From the NCBI RefSeq assembly GCF_003386795.1, contig NZ_QTUC01000001.1:930001-994000 (forward strand): 64,000 nucleotides of DNA. Direction: 5' to 3'. This document shows, in pieces, positions 34,842 to 43,795 of the stretch. The position numbers were made by a program, and so were the translations under genes. This stretch comes from Thermasporomyces composti (GTDB lineage: Bacteria; Actinomycetota; Actinomycetes; Propionibacteriales; Actinopolymorphaceae). The notes beneath the pieces are model-generated. The model had not been told where the DNA came from and made no database searches. It worked only from the letters and a program-made list of their open reading frames with translations. Position 1 is the first letter of the stretch; each line of letters begins with the position of its first letter.

Positions 34842-35810
34842 TCACACGGTCGCGACGATCTTGCCGAAGACCTTGCCCGCCGCCAGCGCGGCAAGGCCCT
34901 TTCCGATCTCGGTCAGCGGAAGCACGTCGTCGATGACCGGTCGGAGGCCGGCGCGCTCGCACAACGACAGCAGGCCGACCAGCTCGTCACGCGTCCCCAT
35001 CGTCGAGCCGACGACCCGAAGTTGAAGGAAGAACACGCGGTTCAACTCCGCGGGCGGGTTCGCACCGCTCGTGGCGCCGGAGACCACGAGAGTGCCGCCT
35101 GGACGCAGCGCCCGCAGCGAGTGCCCCCACGTGGCCGCCCCGACGGTCTCCATCACCGCGTCGACCCGTTCCGGCAGCCGCGTGCCGGGCTCGAACGCCG
35201 CGTCGGCACCGAGCTCCTCCACCGCGCGCTTGCGCTTCGCGGCGCTCCGGCTCGTCACCCACACCCGGTGTCCGGTCGCCTTCGCCAACACGACCAAAGC
35301 CGTCGAGACGCCGCCGCCCGCGCCCTGGACGAGGACCGTGTCTCCGGGCCGCAGCCCGGACTGGGTGAACAGCATGCGGTACGCCGTCAGCCACGAGGTC
35401 GGCATGCAGGCCGCCTCCTCAAAGCTGAGGGACGCGGGCTTGGGCACCAGGTTCCTGCGCGGAACCACGACCCGTTCGGCGAACGTGCCCTGGTAGCGCT
35501 CCGACAGCAGCGAACGGCGCGGGTCGAGTGTCTCGTCACCCCGCCACTCCGGGTCGCTGATGACCGAGTGCACCACGACCTCGTTACCGTCCTCGTCGAT
35601 GCCCGCGGCGTCGCAGCCGAGAATCATCGGCAACTGCGACGCGCTCAGACCGACGCCGCGTAACGACCACAGGTCGTGGTGGTTGAGGGAGACGGCCCGG
35701 ACGGTGACCGTGGTCCAGCCACTCGGACACTCCGGCTCCGGACGCTCGCCGACTTCCAGCCCTCTCACGGGGTCATCGGGATCGATACGCGCGGCATAGG
35801 CGGCAAGCAC
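34842..35810 (-). CDS. Zinc-binding-type (MDR) alcohol dehydrogenase/quinone oxidoreductase
   Basis: 322 residues from GTG 35810. GroES-like N-terminal domain (VSLNHHDLWSLRGVGLSASQLPMILGCDAAG) and Rossmann domain with LVQGAGGGVSTALV, which replaces the usual GxGxxG. The structural-zinc cysteines are absent, pointing to an NADPH-dependent quinone-oxidoreductase or enoyl-reductase-like member. Substrate unknown. It is the downstream minus-strand neighbour of the malic enzyme gene, 130 bp away, probably a separate unit. Confidence 0.88.
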   Translation of the reverse strand: MLAAYAARIDPDDPVRGLEVGERPEPECPSGWTTVTVRAVSLNHHDLWSLRGVGLSASQLPMILGCDAAGIDEDGNEVVVHSVISDPEWRGDETLDPRRSLLSERYQGTFAERVVVPRRNLVPKPASLSFEEAACMPTSWLTAYRMLFTQSGLRPGDTVLVQGAGGGVSTALVVLAKATGHRVWVTSRSAAKRKRAVEELGADAAFEPGTRLPERVDAVMETVGAATWGHSLRALRPGGTLVVSGATSGANPPAELNRVFFLQLRVVGSTMGTRDELVGLLSLCERAGLRPVIDDVLPLTEIGKGLAALAAGKVFGKIVATV

Positions 35811-35942
35811 ACCACGACACTACCCAGGACCAAGGAGTCGTGGGCGGGCATCGGCACAAGCGTCTCCGCGGCCGTGCCTCGTGCACACGAGCGTCGTTCA
35901 GGCACGACATCAGCCCACCCGCGTGGGCCACCCGAGTGGCGC

Positions 35943-37148
35943 CTACCGCGGTGTGAGTCCCTCGCGGCGAGCGGTGTCCGCCACCGCGGACGACACCGCC
36001 GGCACCACCCGCGGGTCGAACGGTGAGGGAATCACCCGCTCCGGCGCCAGGTCCGATCCCACGATCTCGGCGAGCGCCGCTGCCGCCGCGAGCTTCATGC
36101 CTTCGCTGATCCGCCGCGCCCGAACGCTCAGTGCACCGTGGAACACGCCTGGGAAGGCGAGCACGTTGTTGATCTGGTTCGGGTAGTCCGACCGCCCGGT
36201 CGCCACCACCGCCGCGTAGCGAGCGGCCACCTCGGGAGGGACCTCCGGGGTGGGATTGGCGAGCGCGAACAGGATGGGGTCGTCAGCCATGCTCGCCACC
36301 GCCTCCTCGGGCACCTGGCCGCCCGAGACCCCGATGAACACGTCCGCGCCGCGAAGCACGTCCACCAGACGCCCTGTACGCCCACGAGGGTTGGTCGACT
36401 CGGCGAGCGCACGCTTGACCGGGTTCAGGTCCGACCGGTCGACGTGCAGCGCGCCGCCGCGGTCCGTCACGACGATGTCCTCGTATCCGGAGGCGAGCAG
36501 GATGTTCGCCACGGCGACACCGGCGGCGCCCGCGCCCGAGATCACCACCTTCGTGTCGATGGGCTTGCGACCGGTCAGCTCGAGCGCGTTGGTGAGCGCC
36601 GCCAGCACGACGATCGCCGTCCCGTGTTGATCGTCGTGGAAGACCGGGATGTCGAGAAGGTCGCGAAGCCGACGCTCGATCTCGAAGCATCGAGGCGCCG
36701 CGATGTCCTCGAGGTTGATGCCGCCGAACGCCGGCGCCAGCCGCACGACGGTCTCCACGATCTCGCTCACGTCCGTGCAAGCCAAGCAGATCGGAACGGC
36801 GTCGACGCCCGCGAACTTCTTGAACAGCAGGGCCTTGCCCTCCATGACCGGCAGGGCAGCTTCGGGTCCGATGTCACCGAGCCCTAGGACCGCCGTGCCA
36901 TCCGTGACGACCGCGACCGTCCTGGACTTCCAGGTGTACTCATGCACGAGCTCGGGCCGCTCGGCGATGGCGGAACACACCTCGGCGACGCCGGGAGTGT
37001 AGGCGAGGGCCAGGTCGGAGCTCCCGCGAACGGGCACGGCCGGGGACACCTCCAGCTTGCCTCCGCGGTGGAAGGTGAACGCGGGGTGCTCCTCGTCGCG
37101 TGTGGCCGAGGACGACGTCGAGGACATCGGAACGAAACGATCGGACAT
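35943..37148 (-). CDS. NAD(P)-dependent malic enzyme
   Basis: 401 residues from ATG 37148; no strong SD, and an ATG seven codons further in is possible. Malic enzyme N-terminal domain with [13 protein letters not shown] and catalytic Lys/Tyr region, the metal-binding [17 protein letters not shown], then the NAD-binding domain ([21 protein letters not shown]) and the [25 protein letters not shown] signature. This is the short bacterial form. It decarboxylates malate to pyruvate, feeding or draining the TCA cycle. Confidence 0.95.
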   Translation of the reverse strand: MSDRFVPMSSTSSSATRDEEHPAFTFHRGGKLEVSPAVPVRGSSDLALAYTPGVAEVCSAIAERPELVHEYTWKSRTVAVVTDGTAVLGLGDIGPEAALPVMEGKALLFKKFAGVDAVPICLACTDVSEIVETVVRLAPAFGGINLEDIAAPRCFEIERRLRDLLDIPVFHDDQHGTAIVVLAALTNALELTGRKPIDTKVVISGAGAAGVAVANILLASGYEDIVVTDRGGALHVDRSDLNPVKRALAESTNPRGRTGRLVDVLRGADVFIGVSGGQVPEEAVASMADDPILFALANPTPEVPPEVAARYAAVVATGRSDYPNQINNVLAFPGVFHGALSVRARRISEGMKLAAAAALAEIVGSDLAPERVIPSPFDPRVVPAVSSAVADTARREGLTPR

Positions 37149-37397
37149 GCGGGGACCCAAAGAGGTGACGAGACGGTGGCGTCCAGGCGGGTGCCCGGTC
37201 ACAGCACCGCGGACGGAACGGATGGAGAACAACCTCGACGACCAGGTCCAGGGTCGACGTGGCTCGACGGGGGTCACCCGTGTGAACAAGAGTGTGTCAT
37301 ATCACGGCCACGCTGCGTGGCAGACGGCGGGAAAGAGCGACGGGAGCGCGCCTTCCGGGCGAGCGCCACGGACCGGCGCCGGCCGCCACCTGAGGGC

Positions 37398-37727
37398 TCA
37401 GCGTCGCCCCCGCGCCCGCTTCACACATCGAGCCACGAGGGTGAGGAGACGTAACCGGGCGACCACGACTCCGACCAGGTCGCCGTCGGGCACCGCACCC
37501 ACGGTCCACGAGTCGATGCCCTCGCGCGGGTTGTCACGCTCGACCCACCAGCCCTCCGGCTCCCGGCGCAGGAGACGCTTGACCGACAGCGGCCGGCCAG
37601 GCAGCCGGACGAGCACGAGGTCGCCGGGACGGGCCTGGTTGGTGTAGCGCACGAGGACTCGATCTCCGTCACGCAAGGTGGGGAGCATCGATCGACCGCG
37701 CACGATGGCCAGCCCGTATCGCGGCAT
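37398..37727 (-). CDS. sodX: S26-family protease, nickel-SOD maturation type
   Basis: 109 residues. Signal-peptidase-I-like core: GRSMLPTLRDGDRVLV holds the catalytic Ser in SMxP, and RPLSVKRLL holds the general-base Lys. The protein is unusually short and lacks a membrane anchor. It is divergent from the Ni-SOD gene 107 bp away, the standard arrangement for SodX, which removes the SodN propeptide to expose the Ni-binding His. Confidence 0.9.
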   Translation of the reverse strand: MPRYGLAIVRGRSMLPTLRDGDRVLVRYTNQARPGDLVLVRLPGRPLSVKRLLRREPEGWWVERDNPREGIDSWTVGAVPDGDLVGVVVARLRLLTLVARCVKRARGRR

Positions 37728-37833
37728 GGTCCCTCCGACGTCTGGTGGGAATCCGGTAGTAGTGTCGCAAGAGGCCCATCCATGAGCTGACGGTGCACGT
37801 CACTCGGACCCGGTTCAGGAGGTAAGGACGAGG

Positions 37834-38238
37834 ATGCTCTCGCGTCTGTTCGCGCCGACGGTGGAAGTCTCGGCGCACTGCGACCTGCCCTGCGGCGTCT
37901 ACGACCCGGCGCAGGCTCGAATCGAAGCCCAGTCGATCAAGGCGATCATCGAGAAGTACCACGCGAGCGACGACGCCGACTTCCGGACACGGGCGCTGAT
38001 CATCAAGGAGCAGCGCTCCGAGCTGGTGAAGCACCACCTGTGGGTGCTGTGGACGGACTACTTCAAGCCCCAGCACTTCGAGCAGTACCCGCAGCTGCAC
38101 CAGCTGTTCAACGAGGCGACCAAGCTCGCCGGCGCCGCTGGCACCAAGGGCTCGAACGACGTCGCCGTCGCCGACCAGCTCCTGGCGAAGATCGACGAGA
38201 TCGCCGAGATCTTCTGGGCCACCAAGAAGGCGTCGTAG
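37834..38238 (+). CDS. sodN: Nickel superoxide dismutase
   Basis: 134 residues; GGAGGTAAGGA precedes ATG 37834. A 14-residue propeptide (MLSRLFAPTVEVSA) precedes the mature HCDLPCGVYDPAQAR nickel hook, so His15, Cys16 and Cys20 become His1, Cys2 and Cys6 after cleavage. The rest is the four-helix-bundle body (FRTRALIIKEQRSELVKHHLWVLWTDYFKP). It dismutates superoxide in the cytoplasm. A strong terminator follows. Confidence 0.97.
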   Translation: MLSRLFAPTVEVSAHCDLPCGVYDPAQARIEAQSIKAIIEKYHASDDADFRTRALIIKEQRSELVKHHLWVLWTDYFKPQHFEQYPQLHQLFNEATKLAGAAGTKGSNDVAVADQLLAKIDEIAEIFWATKKAS

Positions 38239-38267
38239 GTCGCGAAGCGACAGGACTTCCGCGGGAG

Positions 38268-38304
38268 GCGGACCGTGCCGGCCACCCTCGCCGGCACGGT
38301 CCGC
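38268..38304 (+). terminator. Terminator hairpin after sodN
   Basis: Perfect 15-bp stem (GCGGACCGTGCCGGC / GCCGGCACGGTCCGC), 7-nt loop, followed by TTTCGTCTT. Confidence 0.92.
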
Positions 38305-38451
38305 TTTCGTCTTGATCAGACACTTTTCGCGACGCTACGTTGTCATCCCCATACTCCGCGTCCACGATCGGCCGACGCGCGATAGTCTCCGGGCATACGG
38401 TGAGGCTGACTCGCCAACCAAGCGGTCCACACCCACGGCGGAGGAGCATCC

Positions 38452-39039
38452 GTGACCGACGTTCCCGGCAGTGCGCCCACGGCAGGCGGAGACCAGGAGG
38501 TGGACGTCGTCGAGCTCGGCGTACCAGCCCGGACCGCCTACGTCTCCGTGCTTCGGACGACCGCAGCGGCGCTGGCGGCGCGGCGCGACTTCACCCTCGA
38601 CGAGATCGAGGACCTCCGGATCGCGGTCGACGAGGCCAGCGCCCTCCTGCTCAGCCAGGCGATCCCCGACTCGCAGCTGACCTGTCGTTTCGAGCTGGCT
38701 GGCGACGAGCTCACCGTCTCGGTCTCGGTGCGGTCGCGCAACCCGCGCGTGCCGAGCCGGAACTCGTTCGCGTGGACCGTGCTCACCGCTCTCGCCGGGA
38801 AGGTGGAGACCTCCGTCGACCCAGACGAGCAGCGGGCGACGGTGACCCTCACCAAGCGAGGCGAAGCCGTCCGCCGACCACGCCACGACACCTCGTCCGC
38901 CGAGGTGCGCAAGCTCGACGAGGCCCGTCAGGCGCGGAGCCGGCGGGCATCGGACCGGGCCGGAGCGCCGCGTGACAGCGCACGCGGGTCCGGCACGACG
39001 CAGCTGCCATCCCACGAAACGGGTGCGGTGGAACAGTGA
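38452..39039 (+). CDS. RsbW-like anti-sigma regulatory factor
   Basis: 195 residues from GTG 38452 (GGAGGAG upstream). GHKL/HATPase fold: LDEIEDLRIAVDEASALLL is the N-box with the conserved Glu-Asp-Ala context. The C-terminal about 55 residues are a charged, disordered tail unlike typical RsbW. Its stop overlaps the following sigma factor start by 4 bp (GTGA), so it is the cognate anti-sigma factor or kinase by position. The later ATP-lid glycines are poorly conserved, so kinase activity is uncertain. Confidence 0.88.
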   Translation: MTDVPGSAPTAGGDQEVDVVELGVPARTAYVSVLRTTAAALAARRDFTLDEIEDLRIAVDEASALLLSQAIPDSQLTCRFELAGDELTVSVSVRSRNPRVPSRNSFAWTVLTALAGKVETSVDPDEQRATVTLTKRGEAVRRPRHDTSSAEVRKLDEARQARSRRASDRAGAPRDSARGSGTTQLPSHETGAVEQ

Positions 39040-39863
39040 TCGACCAACAGCCGGCGACGCATGGCCTGGGCTCGGCAGGAGACGACCTGCCGCCTCTGGA
39101 CGGTGTGGTCGACACCCGGGCCGTGACCCGCGAACTGTTCGAGCGGCTCAACGCACTCCCGCCCGACAGCCCGCATCGCGCGAAGATCCGTGATCGGCTC
39201 GTCGAGATGCACCTTCCACTGGTCGAGCATCTGGCGCGGCGCTTCCGTAATCGGGGTGAGCCGCTGGACGACCTGGTCCAGGTCGGCACGATCGGACTGA
39301 TCAAGAGCGTCGACCGGTTCGACGCCAGCCGAGGTGTGGAGTTCTCGACGTACGCGACACCCACGATCGTGGGCGAGCTGAAACGCCATTTCCGCGACCG
39401 AGGGTGGGCCATCCGTGTTCCTCGCCGTCTGCAGGAGCTGCGCCTCTCGCTGGCCACGGTCACCGGCGACCTCACGCAGGAACTCGGGCGAGCGCCGACG
39501 ATCGGCGAGCTGTCCGGCAAGCTCGGCGTCAAGGAAGAGGAAGTGCTGGAAGGGCTGGAGTCCGCCAACGCCTACAGCACCCTCTCACTTGACGCGCCCG
39601 ACCAAGGACAAGACGACGCTCCCGCGGTCGTCGACTCGCTCGGGACCGAGGACGAGGCCCTCGAGGGCGTGGAGTACCGCGAGGCGCTGCGACCACTGCT
39701 GAGCCAGCTTCCCGACCGAGAAAAGCGCATCCTGCTGTTGCGCTTCTTCCGCGGCATGACCCAGTCCCAGATCGCCGCGGAAGTGGGCATCTCTCAGATG
39801 CATGTGTCGAGGCTGCTGTCGCGCACTCTCGCCCAGCTCCGGGAACGCCTGCTGCAGGACTAG
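39036..39863 (+). CDS. SigB/SigF-family sigma factor
   Basis: 275 residues. Sigma-70 region 2 (HLPLVEHLARRFRNRGEPLDDLVQVGTIGLIKSVDRFD), region 3 (ELSGKLGVKEEEVLEGLES) and region 4 HTH (RILLLRFFRGMTQSQIAAEVGISQMHVSRLLSRTLAQLRERL) in the layout of stress/sporulation SigF-B factors. It is coupled by a 4-bp overlap to its probable anti-sigma factor. No anti-anti-sigma gene is adjacent. Confidence 0.95.
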   Translation: MIDQQPATHGLGSAGDDLPPLDGVVDTRAVTRELFERLNALPPDSPHRAKIRDRLVEMHLPLVEHLARRFRNRGEPLDDLVQVGTIGLIKSVDRFDASRGVEFSTYATPTIVGELKRHFRDRGWAIRVPRRLQELRLSLATVTGDLTQELGRAPTIGELSGKLGVKEEEVLEGLESANAYSTLSLDAPDQGQDDAPAVVDSLGTEDEALEGVEYREALRPLLSQLPDREKRILLLRFFRGMTQSQIAAEVGISQMHVSRLLSRTLAQLRERLLQD

Positions 39864-39881
39864 CGGGCTGTCACGCGACGA

Positions 39882-40340
39882 TCACACGCGGAACCTCTCG
39901 GTCGACCGTGGCGCGAGGATCAGCGCCAGTGCCACGACCGCGCAGACCAGCATCGCCGCGCCGACCGGCCACGTGCCGCCGGACACCAGCTCGTATCCGA
40001 GCGGCAATCCGAGCAGCTGGAGCGCGACGGTGAGCCCTCGACTCCACCGCCGAACACGGGTCAGGCCATAGGCGAGGACGCCCAAGCCGACGCCCACGGC
40101 GAGGACGAAGATCCCGCTCGAGACAGCGATGCCGAGTCCGCGCGGACGCTCCAGCAGCGTGGCGACGATCAACCAGGCACCGACGTAGATCGCTCCCACG
40201 GCCTCGATCGCGACCACGACCGCCGCTGCCCGCAATGTCCACGGAAGCCCGGATCGCGCCGTCCCCACACGGTCCGCTCCGGTAGTCGACGACGTGTCCG
40301 ATCTCTCCGGGCGGCGATCCGCGGTGCGACGCTTCGCCAT
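39882..40340 (-). CDS. Small integral membrane protein
   Basis: 152 residues from ATG 40340. A basic polar head (about 1-30) is followed by four hydrophobic helices (AAAVVVAIEAVGAIYVGAWLIVA, GIFVLAVGVGLGVLAYGL, two more). Similar four-helix proteins are widespread in actinobacteria; I know no function. It is convergent with the sigma gene, only 18 bp apart. Confidence 0.8.
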   Translation of the reverse strand: MAKRRTADRRPERSDTSSTTGADRVGTARSGLPWTLRAAAVVVAIEAVGAIYVGAWLIVATLLERPRGLGIAVSSGIFVLAVGVGLGVLAYGLTRVRRWSRGLTVALQLLGLPLGYELVSGGTWPVGAAMLVCAVVALALILAPRSTERFRV

Positions 40341-40481
40341 GGGGCGAAGAGTATCGGGCGGTCGCCGGTCGGTAGCCGCCCGCTACCACCCCCTCGACGG
40401 TTACGCCTATACTGAACGACTCGTTGTGCCGGTGTTGTCCGACAGCGCAGCCGTCACCTTCTGTGAGGCTTCGGTCCGCTC

Positions 40482-40497
40482 TGTGATGCACATGACA
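40482..40497. promoter_or_regulatory. Crp-type operator (distal)
   Basis: TGTGA-N6-TGACA, one mismatch from the TGTGA-N6-TCACA consensus of Crp/Rv3676-like regulators, about 285 bp upstream of whiB1. Confidence 0.45.
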
Positions 40498-40678
40498 CCG
40501 ATTTTTCTGTGGTTCACCACGGAAAGGGTCTTGTGTATCTGTGACAGAGTTGAAACCATCGAGCCTGCAGAGAGGCGCGGCGCCGTACGGTGCCGAGCGC
40601 CGGGGGCTGACGCAAGCGATCACACTCCGTGTGGGTGCAACCGGGACACCGGTGCCTCCGTGCTTTTATGCACGTGAT

Positions 40679-40694
40679 CGTGAAAGTGTTCACA
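40679..40694. promoter_or_regulatory. Crp-type operator (proximal)
   Basis: CGTGA-N6-TCACA, one mismatch from consensus, about 75 bp before the whiB1 start. Mycobacterial whiB1 is a known target of the Crp protein Rv3676, so the site fits its gene. Confidence 0.65.
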
Positions 40695-40767
40695 TAGCAA
40701 AACCAAGACCGAACCGCCATGCGTTGTCGGTGGAGGCCGACACGCGCGAACCGAGGAGTAAGCCTTG

Positions 40768-41019
40768 ATGGACTGGCGCCACCGGGCCGCCTGCCGGGAC
40801 GAGGACCCTGAGCTCTTCTTCCCCATCGGGAACACGGGTCCTGCGCTCCTGCAGATCGAGGAGGCCAAGGCGGTCTGCCGTCGTTGTGAGGTCATTGATT
40901 CCTGCCTGCAGTGGGCCCTTGAGACGGGACAGGATGCCGGTGTGTGGGGCGGCATGAGCGAGGAGGAGCGCCGAGCCCTCAAGCGGCGCGCCGCACGCTC
41001 GCGGGCCCGGATCATTTGA
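40768..41019 (+). CDS. whiB1: WhiB1-type iron-sulfur transcription factor
   Basis: 83 residues from ATG 40768 (GAGGAG upstream). Four [4Fe-4S] ligands at Cys9, Cys37, Cys40 and Cys46, the same positions as in M. tuberculosis WhiB1. The Wbl signature GVWGGMSEEERRALKRR is followed by a basic tail. MDWRHRAACRDEDPELFFPIG is almost identical to WhiB1/WblE. It binds the housekeeping sigma factor and is NO-sensitive in mycobacteria. It is convergent with the PdtaS kinase gene, as in M. tuberculosis. Confidence 0.96.
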   Translation: MDWRHRAACRDEDPELFFPIGNTGPALLQIEEAKAVCRRCEVIDSCLQWALETGQDAGVWGGMSEEERRALKRRAARSRARII

Positions 41020-41038
41020 TCGCGCGAAGCTCTTCACA

Positions 41039-41067
41039 GGCCCTCGCCACGGCGCTCGGCGGGGGCC
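41039..41067 (+). terminator. Terminator hairpin after whiB1
   Basis: 10-bp stem with one wobble (GGCCCTCGCC / GGCGGGGGCC) and a 9-nt loop, 20 bp after the stop. Confidence 0.7.
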
Positions 41068-41161
41068 TCGTGGTTTACGGCTCCCCACGGCACCTCGCCC
41101 TGGACGTCGCCTCACCGCGGACGCGGTGCCGCGTCGCCGAGTGGCGAACCCGTGGGATTCG

Positions 41162-42628
41162 TCAAAGCTCGTCGGGAATATCCAGGACGACGCGGGTCCC
41201 TTCGCCGTCCTCGCGTCCGCCGATGTGAAGTCGGCCACCCATCTCGCTTTCCACGAGCGTGCGGACGATCTGCAGACCCAAGCCTCCTGAGGTGTCGAGG
41301 TGAAAGTCGGGCGGCAGCCCTCGACCGTCGTCCTCGACAACCACCTTGAGCCGGCCGTCGCTCCGATCGACGATCACGTCGACTCGACCGCCGCGTCGGC
41401 CGACACCATGTTGGACGGCGTTCTGGGCGACCTCCGTGATCACCATCGCGAGGGGCGTGGCGCGCTCCGCGTCCAACATCCCGAAGGTTCCGACTCGTCG
41501 CGGAACGACCCTCGTTTCCGGGATGGAGACCTCCGCCACCATCGCGAGGACCCGGTCGGCCACCTCGTCGAAATTGACCCGCTCGTCGAACCCGGTTGAC
41601 AGGGTCTCGTGCACGATCGCGATCGTGCCCACGCGACGGACGGCCTCCTCGAGCGCCTCGCGACCACCCGCTGTTCCGATCCGGCGCGCTTGCAGCCGTA
41701 GCAGAGCCGCCACCGTCTGCAGGTTGTTCTTGACGCGGTGGTGGATCTCTCGGATCGTCGCCTCTTTGGTGAGCAGCTCCCGCTCGCGCCGGCGCAAGTC
41801 CGTGACGTCACGCAGCAGAACGACCGCGCCGACGGGCGTCCCTTTGGGCATGAGCGGGATGATCCGCATGCTCACCACGGCGGCGGAATTCTCAATCTCC
41901 GTCTCCCGAGGAGCCCGCCCCGACATGATCGCCGCGAGGGCTTCGTCGACAGGCCTGCGAGACGGCGGCACGAGGGCGGCGGTCGTCGTGCCGAGGTGAC
42001 AGCCGAGCAGATCGCCGATCAGGCCGAGTCGACGATAGGCCGACTGCGCGTTGGGACTGGCGTAGGTGACGATCCCGTTCACGTCCAGGCGGATCAGCCC
42101 ATCGCCCACACGAGGCGCGGCCCCCAGGTCGACTCGCTCCCCCGGCAACGGGAAGCTGCCCTCACTGATCATCTGGGCGAGATCGGTCGCGGTTTTCAGG
42201 TAGGTCAGTTCGAGTCGGCTGGGCGTGCGAACCGAGAGCAGATTCGTATTGCGGGTGATGACGCCCAAGACACGGTCGAGGCGACGGACCGGGATGCATT
42301 CGACCCGCACGGGCACCGCGTCGCGCCACTCCGGGTCACCGTCGCGGCAGATCCGACCCTGGTCGAAGGAGGCGTCGAGCAGGGAACGCCGTCCCCGAGG
42401 CACGAACGTCCCGACCAGGTCGTCGACGTGCGCGGTCGGCCCGGTCGTCGGCCGCATCTGCGCGCAGGCCCAGAAGCCCAACCCGTCGCGGTCGGGAACC
42501 CACAGGACCAGGTCCGCGAAGGACAGATCGGCCAGCATCTGCCACTCGGCGACGAGCCGATGCAGCCATTCGCGGTCGTCGTCGTCGAGGTCGGTGTACC
42601 GCTGGACGACGTCATCGAGGGAGGGCAC
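41162..42628 (-). CDS. pdtaS: PdtaS-type sensor histidine kinase
   Basis: 488 residues. The GTG 42628 start is chosen because it matches the N-terminus of mycobacterial PdtaS (LVAEWQMLADLSFADLVLWV); a longer frame to 42847 is not. GAF-like domain (about 20-150), PAS domain (about 190-290), then HisKA_2 dimerisation with the phospho-acceptor in REIHHRVKNNLQTVAALLRLQ. The HATPase_c lobe (VITEVAQNAVQHG, VEDDGRGLP, GGLGLQIVRTLV) ends the protein. It signals to an ANTAR-type response regulator, PdtaR, which is not in this window. Confidence 0.94.
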   Translation of the reverse strand: MPSLDDVVQRYTDLDDDDREWLHRLVAEWQMLADLSFADLVLWVPDRDGLGFWACAQMRPTTGPTAHVDDLVGTFVPRGRRSLLDASFDQGRICRDGDPEWRDAVPVRVECIPVRRLDRVLGVITRNTNLLSVRTPSRLELTYLKTATDLAQMISEGSFPLPGERVDLGAAPRVGDGLIRLDVNGIVTYASPNAQSAYRRLGLIGDLLGCHLGTTTAALVPPSRRPVDEALAAIMSGRAPRETEIENSAAVVSMRIIPLMPKGTPVGAVVLLRDVTDLRRRERELLTKEATIREIHHRVKNNLQTVAALLRLQARRIGTAGGREALEEAVRRVGTIAIVHETLSTGFDERVNFDEVADRVLAMVAEVSIPETRVVPRRVGTFGMLDAERATPLAMVITEVAQNAVQHGVGRRGGRVDVIVDRSDGRLKVVVEDDGRGLPPDFHLDTSGGLGLQIVRTLVESEMGGRLHIGGREDGEGTRVVLDIPDEL

Positions 42629-42863
42629 GCCGGAAGCGTATCCCCGGGCCCGACCTGGGTCCCGACACAACGTTCGGCCTCCGTCGTCGCGCTCCGCCGA
42701 GGGCGGCCGTTCAGGACGACCGGAGCTCGGAGGCGTGCGGTCGAGAGGTCGCGCGACCGGTTCCGGCCGTCCCGACGAAGCCCCGTCGCGGTGCGTGTTC
42801 ACCGATGATCGACAGGCCCCACCTACCCTCGAAGCGACGAAGGTCATCTGGAAAGATGTCCGC

Positions 42864-43772
42864 GTGGGGGTTCGTTCAGCCTATTGGGAACAGGTCCGCG
42901 CGAGCGGCTTCAGGCTGCCCGACGACCGCCCGCTCGACGACCTCACGACCGAACTGGTCGAGATGTTGGGTGACCCGGACCCGCATACTCGACAGGGCAT
43001 CGCCTATCCCGTGCTGTCGACCTGGATCAGCGAGGGCGTCTACGACGACCTGCTCGCTGGCTTCGGGGACGGCATTTCCGAGGGTCTGTTCACCGGTCTC
43101 GGCGAAGACGGCACCGACAGCGTCCTGCGTCGCTCCTACTCGGCGTCGCTCCTTGCCAGCGCCATCATGCGCGACCACGTCGCCCGGGTCGTCCACTCCG
43201 ACGCCATCTTCCGCTGGGGAGACCGCGCCGCGTCGTGGTTCGTCCGGGAACGCGACCTGCGCGGCTACATCGAAGGGCGCGGCTGGGCGGCGGCGGTCGC
43301 CCACGGCGCGGACTTGATCGGCGCTCTGGCCCGCTCCCCGCACTTCGGCAAGCTGGAGCTCACGGTCCTGCTCGATGTGGTCGCCGATCGCCTGCTCACG
43401 CCCACGCGGTACCGCTTCGTGCACGGTGAGGACGACCGGCTGGCGTTGGCGATCATGGCCGTCCTCCACCGCAACACCCTCGGCATCGATGTCCTGGAGC
43501 CCTGGGTGGAACGACTGGCGACCGGGCTCGTCCCACCGCCTGTGAAAGACGGCGACCCGCCTCCGGAGTGGCCGACCCCGACGGCCGGCAACACCGCAGC
43601 CTTCCTCCGGGCACTCCACTTGCAGCTCGCACTCGGCGTCCAGGGTTACCCCACGCCCCAGGACGCCGCGCTCTTCGCCAATCCCCCGCACGTGCGGGCC
43701 GACTTGCTGCTGGTGCTGATCCGGGTCCTTCGGTCCAGCCAGCCGCACCTCTTCGCGCAACCGCGGCGCTAG
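42864..43772 (+). CDS. DUF2785-family protein
   Basis: 302 residues from GTG 42864 (GGAAAG upstream); divergent from pdtaS. Helical, soluble, with YPVLSTWISEGVYDDLLAGFGDGISEGL, RDHVARVVHSDAIFRWGDRAASWFVRERDLRGYIEGRGWAAAVAHGADLIGALARSP and LLLVLIRVLRSSQP. The RGWAHAxAHxADLL-like motif is characteristic of DUF2785. Function unknown. The following TPP enzyme begins 24 bp downstream. Confidence 0.88.
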   Translation: MGVRSAYWEQVRASGFRLPDDRPLDDLTTELVEMLGDPDPHTRQGIAYPVLSTWISEGVYDDLLAGFGDGISEGLFTGLGEDGTDSVLRRSYSASLLASAIMRDHVARVVHSDAIFRWGDRAASWFVRERDLRGYIEGRGWAAAVAHGADLIGALARSPHFGKLELTVLLDVVADRLLTPTRYRFVHGEDDRLALAIMAVLHRNTLGIDVLEPWVERLATGLVPPPVKDGDPPPEWPTPTAGNTAAFLRALHLQLALGVQGYPTPQDAALFANPPHVRADLLLVLIRVLRSSQPHLFAQPRR

Positions 43773-43795
43773 TCGCCTTGACCTGGGAGGTACCC

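Larger units (their letters stand above)
40341..40767. other. whiB1 upstream regulatory region
   Basis: 427 bp, lower in GC than its surroundings, with two Crp-type sites (separate entries) and the palindrome GTGGT-TC-ACCAC at 40509-40520, followed by GGAAAGG. The small plus-strand ORF through it lacks an SD and coding character. Long leaders with Crp sites are known for mycobacterial whiB1. Confidence 0.6.

Noticed and set aside
37728-37833. Nur operator between sodX and sodN
   Set aside because: I found no TTGCAA-type inverted repeat. GGGAAT at about 37748 lacks the GTT at 18 nt needed for a sigma-R promoter.
40541-40768. 75-codon ORF before whiB1
   Set aside because: No SD, ends on the whiB1 start region by chance, and overlaps clear regulatory sites.
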